Source: Hymenobacter lapidiphilus
GTDB taxonomy: Bacteria; Bacteroidota; Bacteroidia; Cytophagales; Hymenobacteraceae
Assembly: GCF_013377885.1 (NCBI RefSeq)
Contig: NZ_JABKAU010000009.1
Location: forward strand, 1-64,000
Length of the DNA: 64,000 nt
Direction: 5' to 3'
Both the position numbers and the translations under genes were made by a program. A model generated the notes under the pieces. The model was not told where the DNA came from and ran no database searches. It saw only the letters and a list, made by a program, of their open reading frames with translations. Each line of letters opens with the position of its first letter. The stretch's first letter is position 1. Shown one piece after another: positions 52,728 to 59,403 of this stretch.

Positions 52728-54080
52728 TTACCGGGCCGGCTGCAGCGTGAGCGGCAGCTCGAAAACGGTAGGGCGGGAGCCAACGGAAGCCTGCAGGCCA
52801 TCGAGCAGGCTGCTCAGGGCGAAGGTTTTAGCGGCCGGCACGGCGTCGTTTTTCGTGGTCCACTGGGCCACCCAGGCGGGGCGCTGGTTTTGCAGCTTGA
52901 GCACCAGCGGGCGCGAGGCAGGCGGCACTTTGGTCAGGCGGATTTTAGCAAAATGCGTGAACCGGCTTTGCGGGCTGCTGCTACCGCGGGTTTGGGCGGT
53001 GGCGGCGGTTACACCCGCCAGCTTGGCGTCGGTGTCTACGGTCTGCACCTTCAGGTTTTGCTGCAGGTAGGCCAGCTCGCGGTACTGGGCGGGCAAGTTC
53101 TGCAGGTCGAGGCCCACCACAAACTCCACCGGCTGCTGGGCCGAGGCCTCACTTATGCTCACTACGCGGTAGCTGTCGGCAGCGCGCTTGCTGGCGCCGG
53201 CGTCGCCGTAGTACCAGCTGCCCTGGTTCTCAAACTTATCGAGCACCGAGTAGGCTGGCCGCGGGTACACCACCCCGAAGTGGGCCTGCCGGGCGGCTTC
53301 GTCGGTCAGCAGGGCAGCATCGAACTGCCGCACGGCATTGGAGGGGCCAATAACCCAGTAGTAATACGGAATGTCGGTGTCGCAGCAGTTGGCTTTTTTG
53401 CCCGTTGCCACCAGCGCCGGGTAGTAGGTCCCCCGGAAGTCGGAAGTGAAACCGTACACCGACACGGCCAGGTCGGCTTGCGCGCCGTTGCGCTGCAGCG
53501 CATCGGTGATGTCGGTTTTGATGTAGGGAATGGCCCCGGCGTTTTTAGGCGAATAGATGAAGTCCGAAATCAGCACGTTCACGGTGCCCGGCTGGTAGTA
53601 GCGGGTCATGAGGGTATCGAGCACGGCAGGCACATCGGTGCTTTTGGCCGGCTGCCGGATGCCGGCGCGCACCGTACCCGACAGGGCCGCGTACGATTCG
53701 GCATACGGTTTCTCCTTGAGTAGGAAAAACGACTTCTGCTGCACGGTGGGCGTACGGTTCACTTCCGACAGAAACTGCGCTACCTGCTGCTGAAACCGGG
53801 TGTTCTGGCCGTTGGCGGCAGTTTTGGGCATGAAGCCCTCCATCGAGCCCGACACTTCCAGCAGCACGTTCACGCGCTGCAGCGGCTGGGTTGCGGCGGG
53901 CGCTGCGGCTGCGGCTGCTGCGGCTTTCTGCTTGCTGCCGCCGGGCAGCACGTCGGTCATTTCAACGGCCGTTTCCTGCTCCTGCTTGATATCGGAACGG
54001 GAGTAACAACCGGGCAACAGCAACAGCACCAGGCCCAAAATGGGCAGCAGGCGGGGCGAAAGGGAGGTGGGGTAGCGCAT
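52728..54080 (-). CDS. vWA-like lipoprotein
   Basis: A 450-residue lipoprotein: LLLLPGC gives Cys25 as the acylated residue. An Ala-rich linker (about 52-65) precedes a von Willebrand A-like domain starting at about residue 69 (VNVLLEVSGSMEGF), followed by the expected alternating strands and helices (VNVLISDFIYSP). The usual Asp of the DxSxS metal site is Glu75 here. The C-terminal part is a beta-rich domain. It is the first gene of the minus-strand set and should sit in the envelope, facing the periplasm. Confidence 0.7.
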   Translation of the reverse strand: MRYPTSLSPRLLPILGLVLLLLPGCYSRSDIKQEQETAVEMTDVLPGGSKQKAAAAAAAAPAATQPLQRVNVLLEVSGSMEGFMPKTAANGQNTRFQQQVAQFLSEVNRTPTVQQKSFFLLKEKPYAESYAALSGTVRAGIRQPAKSTDVPAVLDTLMTRYYQPGTVNVLISDFIYSPKNAGAIPYIKTDITDALQRNGAQADLAVSVYGFTSDFRGTYYPALVATGKKANCCDTDIPYYYWVIGPSNAVRQFDAALLTDEAARQAHFGVVYPRPAYSVLDKFENQGSWYYGDAGASKRAADSYRVVSISEASAQQPVEFVVGLDLQNLPAQYRELAYLQQNLKVQTVDTDAKLAGVTAATAQTRGSSSPQSRFTHFAKIRLTKVPPASRPLVLKLQNQRPAWVAQWTTKNDAVPAAKTFALSSLLDGLQASVGSRPTVFELPLTLQPAR

Positions 54081-54150
54081 CGGGTTAAAGTAACGACTTT
54101 CTGGCGGGAGGGTTGGGGCCGTTGCAGAACGCTATGCAGGCAGCTCGCTC

Positions 54151-55152
54151 CTAGCTGTAATCAATCTCGGTATTGTCGCCGATGTTCAGGCTGTGCTTGG
54201 TGCCTTTGAACAGGGCGTCGGAGCCCACGATGCAGTCGTGCATGACGGCGGAGCGCAGCTCACTATAAGAACCAATGATGGACTCGCTCAGGATGACGTT
54301 CTGCACGATGGTCCGGTCGCCGATGGCCACGTTGGGGCCGATGATGGAGCCCGAAATCTGACAATCCTGGCCGATGCTGACGGGCGGGATGATGATAGTG
54401 TCGGGGAATTCGGGGAAGTCGTGGCGGCGCAGGAACTCGGGGCGGTTGAGCAGGCGGGCGTTGGCTTCGAGCAGCGAGCTTTTGCGGCCGCAGTCAAACC
54501 AGTTATCCACCGGCACGGTCACCATTTCGGCGCCGTCCTCAATCATGAGCATGAGCGCGTCGGTGAGCTGGAACTCACCGTGGGTGCGCTGGTCCTGCTC
54601 GACGATGCGCTCCAGGGCCGAGGCCAGCCAGTCGGCGTTGGCAATCTTGTAGAGGCCTACCAGCGCGAAGTTCGATTTGGGAATGCGCGGCTTCTCGACC
54701 ACCTTGGTAACCAGGCCACGGGGCCCGTTCTCCACGATGCCGAACAGAGCGGGCGTTTTTACTTCCTTCACGGCCAGCACATTGCCCGGCATGGCTATCA
54801 TCGCCCGCAGATCTATATCCACAATTGTGTCGCCGAGCAGGATGAGCACGCCGTCGGGTTCGTGGCGGAACTGCTCGCGGGCCAGCCACAGGGCATGGGC
54901 AATGCCTTCGCGGGGTTCCTGCACGATAAAACTGACGTTCAGGCCAGGATACTGGCGACGAACATAGTTCTCAACCTTCTCGCCGAGGTAGCCGATGATG
55001 AACACGAACTCCTGCACGTCGGCTTCTACCAACCGGTCGATGATGTGGCCCAGAATGGTGTTGCCGGCCACTGGCACGAGCGTTTTAGGCTGGGTGTGCG
55101 TGTGAGGGCGTAAGCGGGAGCCGATGCCGGCTACGGGAATGACTACTTTCAT
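54151..55152 (-). CDS. Sugar-1-phosphate nucleotidyltransferase
   Basis: A 333-residue enzyme making an NDP-sugar from NTP and sugar-1-phosphate. The ATG at 55150-55152 gives MKVVIPVAGIGSRLRPHT, the normal start. The nucleotide loop has GIGSRLRP and the Lys in QPKTLVPVAG; LGDTIVDI carries the metal-binding Asp. From about residue 245 a left-handed beta-helix follows (IIPPVSIGQDCQISGSIIG), which in relatives gives oligomerisation or acetyltransfer. Closest in style to glucose-1-phosphate thymidylyltransferase-like enzymes; the sugar is not certain. Confidence 0.88.
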   Translation of the reverse strand: MKVVIPVAGIGSRLRPHTHTQPKTLVPVAGNTILGHIIDRLVEADVQEFVFIIGYLGEKVENYVRRQYPGLNVSFIVQEPREGIAHALWLAREQFRHEPDGVLILLGDTIVDIDLRAMIAMPGNVLAVKEVKTPALFGIVENGPRGLVTKVVEKPRIPKSNFALVGLYKIANADWLASALERIVEQDQRTHGEFQLTDALMLMIEDGAEMVTVPVDNWFDCGRKSSLLEANARLLNRPEFLRRHDFPEFPDTIIIPPVSIGQDCQISGSIIGPNVAIGDRTIVQNVILSESIIGSYSELRSAVMHDCIVGSDALFKGTKHSLNIGDNTEIDYS

Positions 55153-55337
55153 AAACAGAATCGGGAAGCGCCGAAGCGCAAAATACACAATAGCGGCCGA
55201 GCCGCCCATAGCACAACCGCCGAGCGGCGAATTCGTACTTTGCAGCGCGGCCAATCTTGGCTGGCGGCTTTTAGTACGGGTCCTGCGGGACCGGTTTTTC
55301 TCTCCCCCTCTCTTCCATTTTCCCAAACCTCTCTCCC

Positions 55338-55916
55338 ATGAAACGCTTTCTGCTCTATTTTGCCGGCATCGTGCTGATGCTCTCCCAGTCGTCGTGCGGC
55401 TACAACTCGATGGTAACCAAGGACCAGGCCGTAAAGGGCCAGTGGGCCAACGTGCAGAGCTCCTACCAGCGCCGCTCCGACCTGATTCCTAACCTGGTAA
55501 ATACGGTGAAGGGCGCCGCCAACTTCGAGAAATCGACGCTGACTGAAGTAATTGAAGCCCGGGCCAAGGCCACAAGTGTGCAAATCAACGCCGACCAACT
55601 GACGCCCGAAAATCTGCAGAAATTCCAGGCCGCCCAGAGCCAGGTAGGTGCCGGCCTCGGCCGTTTGCTGGCCGTGTCGGAAAATTACCCCGAACTGAAG
55701 GCCAACGCCAACTTCCAGGAGCTACAGGCCCAGATTGAAGGTACCGAAAACCGCATCAACGTGGAGCGCAACAAGTTCAATGGCCTCGTAAACGACTACA
55801 ACGCTTACATTAAGAGCTTCCCCAACAACCTGTTTGCCGGTCTGTTCGGCTTTGCCGAGAAGCCGTACTTCGAGGCCGATGCTGCCTCGCAGAAGGCCCC
55901 GACGGTACAATTCTAA
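55338..55916 (+). CDS. LemA family membrane protein
   Basis: A 192-residue LemA protein: one N-terminal hydrophobic helix with a Cys (SQSSCGYNSM; possible lipobox), then long helices. Diagnostic stretches are QWANVQSSYQRRSDLIPNLVNTVKG and ENYPELKANANFQELQ. LemA proteins often precede TPM-domain genes, as here, and are linked to envelope quality control or stress. A 30-base palindrome separates it from the next gene. Confidence 0.94.
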   Translation: MKRFLLYFAGIVLMLSQSSCGYNSMVTKDQAVKGQWANVQSSYQRRSDLIPNLVNTVKGAANFEKSTLTEVIEARAKATSVQINADQLTPENLQKFQAAQSQVGAGLGRLLAVSENYPELKANANFQELQAQIEGTENRINVERNKFNGLVNDYNAYIKSFPNNLFAGLFGFAEKPYFEADAASQKAPTVQF

Positions 55917-55919
55917 TTC

Positions 55920-56007
55920 AGTTGTCAGTTGCTGGTTGTCGGTTGTCAGTCGCTACCCGTCGATTGTCAAGAACGACCTGACAACCGACAACCAGCAACT
56001 GACAACT
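55920..56007. repeat. Perfect 30-base palindrome between lemA and the first TPM gene
   Basis: Arms 55920-55949 and 55978-56007 are perfect inverted copies built from a repeated GTTGTCAG-like unit, with a 28-base centre. It nearly fills the gap between two genes on one strand and ends three bases before the downstream ATG. Confidence 0.9.
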
Positions 56008-56010
56008 ACT

Positions 56011-56466
56011 ATGACTAACCCTCTCACTCCCGAACAGGAAGCGGCGCTGGTGGAAGCCATCCGGCAGGCCGAGCTGCGCACTTCGGGCGAAATCCGGGTG
56101 CATCTGGAAGACTCCTGCCCCTCGCCTGACCCGCTTGACCGCGCCGCCCAAGTGTTTGCCGACCTGGGGATGCACCACACGGCCCAGCGCAATGGCGTAC
56201 TTTTTTACCTGGCGTGGCAAAGCCGGCAGTTTGCCGTTATCGGCGACGCGGGCATCAACTCGGCCGTACCCGACGACTTCTGGGAAGCAGCCAAGGAAAA
56301 CGTGCTTAAGCATTTCCGTACCGAGAAATACGTGCTGGGCCTGGAAGCCGGCATCCGGATGGCGGGCGAACAGCTGCAGCGCTACTTCCCCTACAATGCC
56401 GCCACCGACAAGAACGAGCTGGACGACTCCATTTCGTTTGGCGACCCGACCTCCAAGCGCCCATGA
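56011..56466 (+). CDS. TPM-domain protein, soluble form
   Basis: A 151-residue TPM (TLP18.3-type) protein without signal peptide, from the ATG at 56011. The pattern RTSGEIRVHLED, RNGVLFYLAWQSRQFAVIGDAGIN and FRTEKYVLGLEAGIRMAGEQL is diagnostic. TPM domains may act as phosphatases or in complex assembly. It follows lemA and overlaps the next TPM gene by four bases, so the two are probably translationally coupled. Confidence 0.88.
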   Translation: MTNPLTPEQEAALVEAIRQAELRTSGEIRVHLEDSCPSPDPLDRAAQVFADLGMHHTAQRNGVLFYLAWQSRQFAVIGDAGINSAVPDDFWEAAKENVLKHFRTEKYVLGLEAGIRMAGEQLQRYFPYNAATDKNELDDSISFGDPTSKRP

Positions 56467-57272
56467 AGCATCTGATAATGAATTTGAGGCGGCCCACCGG
56501 CTGGCTGCTGGCCCTTGGGCTACTGTTGCTGGCGCTGGTGGCCACGGCCCAGGATGTACCACCCCGGCCCAACCCGCCCCGCCTCGTGAACGACCTGGCC
56601 GGGATGCTGCGCCCCGACGAGGTAGACCAACTGGAGCGGAAACTGGTGGCCTACAACGACTCCACTTCGTCGCAGATTGCGGTGGTGACGGTGCCCAGCC
56701 TGGGCGACTATGACATTTTCGATTACGCCCAGAAGCTCTACCAGGCTTGGGGAATCGGCCAGAAAAGCAACAACAACGGCGTACTGCTGCTGGTAGCCAA
56801 GCAAGAGCGCAAGGCGCGCATCCATACTGGCTACGGCCTCGAAGGAGCCATTCCGGACGCTATTTCCAAACGCATCATTTCCAATACCATCGTTCCGGCT
56901 TTCAAGCAGGAACGCTACTACGACGGCCTCAACCGCGCCACCGACCAGCTGATTTCGCTGGCTCAGGGCGAGTACAAGGCCGACCAGACCACCCGGCAGC
57001 GCGCCTCGGACGACGACAGCGGCTCGGGTATCACGTTCTGGCTCGTCATCGGGGTGCTTATTCTATTCATCCTGTTCCGTAACCGCGGTGGCGGGAGCGG
57101 TGGGCGGCGCAACCGGGGCTTCGGTGGCTCCATGATTCCACCCCTCATCTTCGGCGACTTCAGCGGCGGCCGGGGCACCTTCGGGGGCGGAGGCGGCGGT
57201 TTTGGCGGCGGTGGCTTCGGCGGTTTCGGCGGCGGCAGCAGCGGCGGCGGCGGTGCCTCCGGCAGTTGGTAG
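56463..57272 (+). CDS. TPM-domain protein, membrane form (YgcG-like)
   Basis: A 269-residue protein with an N-terminal signal peptide (about residues 12-29), a TPM domain (about 35-175; LVNDLAGMLRPDEVDQLE, GVLLLVAKQERKARIHTGYGLEGAIPDAI) and a second membrane helix at about 193-207. A Gly-rich tail with FGGG-type repeats ends the protein. This is the usual YgcG layout. It overlaps the preceding TPM gene and forms a lemA-TPM-TPM group. Confidence 0.9.
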   Translation: MKHLIMNLRRPTGWLLALGLLLLALVATAQDVPPRPNPPRLVNDLAGMLRPDEVDQLERKLVAYNDSTSSQIAVVTVPSLGDYDIFDYAQKLYQAWGIGQKSNNNGVLLLVAKQERKARIHTGYGLEGAIPDAISKRIISNTIVPAFKQERYYDGLNRATDQLISLAQGEYKADQTTRQRASDDDSGSGITFWLVIGVLILFILFRNRGGGSGGRRNRGFGGSMIPPLIFGDFSGGRGTFGGGGGGFGGGGFGGFGGGSSGGGGASGSW

Positions 57273-57280
57273 CCACACAC

Positions 57281-57370
57281 CTGTCATCCTGACGAAGGAA
57301 GGACCTGGAAAGAAGCTATTCCCTCTTGAGGCTGGCTTCCTTCCAGGTCCTTCCTTCGTCAGGATGACAG
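57281..57370. repeat. Palindromic element, CTGTCATCCTGA family, copy 2
   Basis: Arms 57281-57310 and 57341-57370 are perfect over 30 bases, with a 30-base centre. It lies between two convergent genes, 8 bases after one and 9 bases before the other stop codon, and could act as a bidirectional terminator. Confidence 0.9.
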
Positions 57371-57379
57371 GCGGCGGCT

Positions 57380-57976
57380 TCACTCGCTCCGCTTGTACAC
57401 TGGCGTCTCATAGAACGGGCGTAGCAGCTCGATTACGTCGAGTGCGTCGGCTAGGGCTTGGTGGGCCACGGTGTCGTCGGCAAAGCCGGCGCGGGCCTTG
57501 CAGGTTTGCATGGTGGGCAGGCGGCTGTCTTTGCGCCAGTTGAGGTAGAAGGCGGCCGGGTCGAGCATGGCAGGCTCGGCCCGCACCAACGTACCGTAGC
57601 CAGGCAGCTCGCGCAGAAATCCCAGGTCGAAGGAGGCAATATTCTTGCCGGCCATGGTCACGGCCACACAATCCTTCTTATCGGTTTTGAAGCCCTGCAC
57701 CAGCAGGAACTCGCGCAACTGAGGCAGCAGATCGGCCGGGTCGCACAGTTCGGGGTTGGGCTCTTTGCTGGCCAGCTCGCGCAGCAGACCTGCGTTGAGG
57801 GCCAGCGCGCCGGCCGTGCCCACGTACTCGGAGTGGCGCACCACGCGCCGGAAATACGGTAGCTCGGCCAGCGGCCGCAGGTTTTTGGAGTCTTCCACCA
57901 CGGCGGCCATTTCCAGAATTTGGTGACGAGCCGGCCGGCCGCCGGTGGTTTCGAGGTCGAGCGAAATGTAGCGCAT
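57380..57976 (-). CDS. DnaQ-type 3'-5' exonuclease
   Basis: A 198-residue DEDDh/DEDDy-type exonuclease from the ATG at 57974-57976. Motif I is SLDLETTGG, motif II lies in NIASFDLGFL, and motif III in AHQALADALDVI with the catalytic His four residues before the last Asp. It could trim RNA or DNA; the exact substrate is open. It stands alone, with a palindrome downstream and a strong hairpin upstream. Confidence 0.87.
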   Translation of the reverse strand: MRYISLDLETTGGRPARHQILEMAAVVEDSKNLRPLAELPYFRRVVRHSEYVGTAGALALNAGLLRELASKEPNPELCDPADLLPQLREFLLVQGFKTDKKDCVAVTMAGKNIASFDLGFLRELPGYGTLVRAEPAMLDPAAFYLNWRKDSRLPTMQTCKARAGFADDTVAHQALADALDVIELLRPFYETPVYKRSE

Positions 57977-58017
57977 ATAGCGTAACAATGAAGCAAAAAA
58001 CAGATAACAAACAGACG

Positions 58018-58075
58018 TGTAAGCACTACGGCCCGTGCAACTCCAACTGGAGCTGCACGGGCCGTAGTGCTTACA
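58018..58075 (-). terminator. Terminator after the DUF2383 gene
   Basis: A perfect 22-base stem (58018-58039 with 58054-58075) with a small inner hairpin, directly downstream of the DUF2383 gene on the minus strand. Confidence 0.85.
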
Positions 58076-58085
58076 AACTTTTTAC

Positions 58086-58676
58086 TTACGCTGATTGCTT
58101 GCCTTCGAGCTTCTTAAGCTTGTCGTAGGTCTGCTGCGACTTTTCGTACTGGCGCTCTACTTCCTGGCGCAACTGGCCGGTGAGGCTCTGGCTGTCAAGC
58201 GCGTCCTTATACGCTTTGAGGGCCCATTCTTCGCCGTACACGTTGGAGGCGAGGATGGCTTTTTCGTCGAAGCCGGTAACGGTGGCTTTGGCGTCCATCC
58301 AGCGGCGGTACAGTTTACCTTTGAGCGTAGTGCCGGTTTCGCGGCCGCCACCCAACTGGCGCAGATGCTGATTGAGCTGGTTGGCAAACTGCTGGCTCTG
58401 GCTCACCAGCTGCTTGTAGTAGCCGGTCAGCTCCGCATCCTTGCTCTCATCAACTGCTCGCTTGTAGCCGGCTATCCGGTCATTTACAAACAGCAGCAAC
58501 TCCTGCAGCGAATCGGTTTCACTGTCGGATACTGCTGCTTTTTTGCCCTGATTTTTAGTAACGAAGTAGCTTACACCCAGCGCCAGCAGGGCGCCGCCTA
58601 CGAGCTTGCCAATCATTCCAGATGACTTGGCGTTGGTTTTTTGGTCGTTGTTGGAGTCGGTTTGAGTGGATTTCAT
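58086..58676 (-). CDS. DUF2383 / PA2169-type four-helix-bundle protein
   Basis: A 196-residue protein with an N-terminal hydrophobic segment (about residues 21-39) and a ferritin-like four-helix bundle (about 55-190). The start of the bundle, SLQELLLFVNDRIAGYKRAVD, and LKGKLYRRWMDAKATVTG are typical of the DUF2383 family. Relatives are general-stress proteins of unknown chemistry. It is its own unit with a strong terminator. Confidence 0.85.
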   Translation of the reverse strand: MKSTQTDSNNDQKTNAKSSGMIGKLVGGALLALGVSYFVTKNQGKKAAVSDSETDSLQELLLFVNDRIAGYKRAVDESKDAELTGYYKQLVSQSQQFANQLNQHLRQLGGGRETGTTLKGKLYRRWMDAKATVTGFDEKAILASNVYGEEWALKAYKDALDSQSLTGQLRQEVERQYEKSQQTYDKLKKLEGKQSA

Positions 58677-58749
58677 AAGGAAGTTCGGTTAGTTTCACCC
58701 GGCTTACGCCAAACCCAGGCACTTGGTTAGCCAAAAAACCATCGGCAGC

Positions 58750-59379
58750 CTAGTGGTCGTGCCGGATACCGGCCTCCACGTGCACGGTCAGCCGGTTTTC
58801 GGCTGGCGGCACAGGGCAGTCGTAACCCGCAGCGTAGGCGCAGGAGGGGTTGTAGGCCCGGTTGAAATCGAGCACCACATGCCCGCCCCGAATCTGGCCC
58901 CGGCGGAAATCGAGGTAGCGGCCGCCGCCATAGGAGCCGTGGCCATTGGTGCGGTCGGTGAAGGGCACGAACAGGTAGTCGCGGTAGGCCGGGTTGGTCA
59001 GCAGGTCGAGGCTCTGGTACATGACTAGCCGCCTTGGCTGGCCGCTCAGCTCGAAATGCAACTCGCCATACTTGCGGTACAGCAGACGCTTGGCCGTGCT
59101 GGTGGGCATGGCGAAAACTGGCCCCAGCGAGTCGGGCACGAAACGGGCCAGCACGCAGGCTGCGTAATCGGTCGGGTAGAAAGGCAGCCCCGCAAAGCTC
59201 CGGCGCGCTTCGGCCGAGAGCGGACTGCGGGCCGGGTCGGTGAACTCGGCGTTCAGCTCGCGCTGAAATTCCGCTACCTGCTGCGTGTGCTCGGTGGGGA
59301 TGGGTTTTTGGATGGCAGGCTGGGCGCAGGTCACACCAAACCCAGAAAGCAGGCCTAACAAAGAAAGAGGTTTTTTCAT
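58750..59379 (-). CDS. DUF1684 protein, secreted
   Basis: A 209-residue protein with a signal peptide (MKKPLSLLGLLSGFGVTCAQ). The DUF1684 pattern is clear: FQRELNAEFTDPARSPLSAE, FVPFTDRTNGHGSYGGGRYLD, and YNPSCAYAAGYDCPVPPAENRL. The conserved Asn-Pro-Ser-Cys-Ala-Tyr and Cys-Pro-x-Pro residues resemble a metal or Cys centre. Function unknown. The type IX cargo gene lies 24 bases upstream on the same strand, so the two may be cotranscribed. Confidence 0.87.
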   Translation of the reverse strand: MKKPLSLLGLLSGFGVTCAQPAIQKPIPTEHTQQVAEFQRELNAEFTDPARSPLSAEARRSFAGLPFYPTDYAACVLARFVPDSLGPVFAMPTSTAKRLLYRKYGELHFELSGQPRRLVMYQSLDLLTNPAYRDYLFVPFTDRTNGHGSYGGGRYLDFRRGQIRGGHVVLDFNRAYNPSCAYAAGYDCPVPPAENRLTVHVEAGIRHDH

Positions 59380-59403
59380 ACCGCAGTCTACGTTTCCCCT
59401 AGA

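Noticed and set aside
42077..54080. Zorya defence system
   Set aside because: The channel pair fits, but no ZorC, ZorD helicase or ZorE nuclease is present, and the partners are of other folds.
41951..57370. CRISPR array
   Set aside because: Repeats are inverted pairs at distant sites, not direct repeats with even spacers, and no cas gene is seen.
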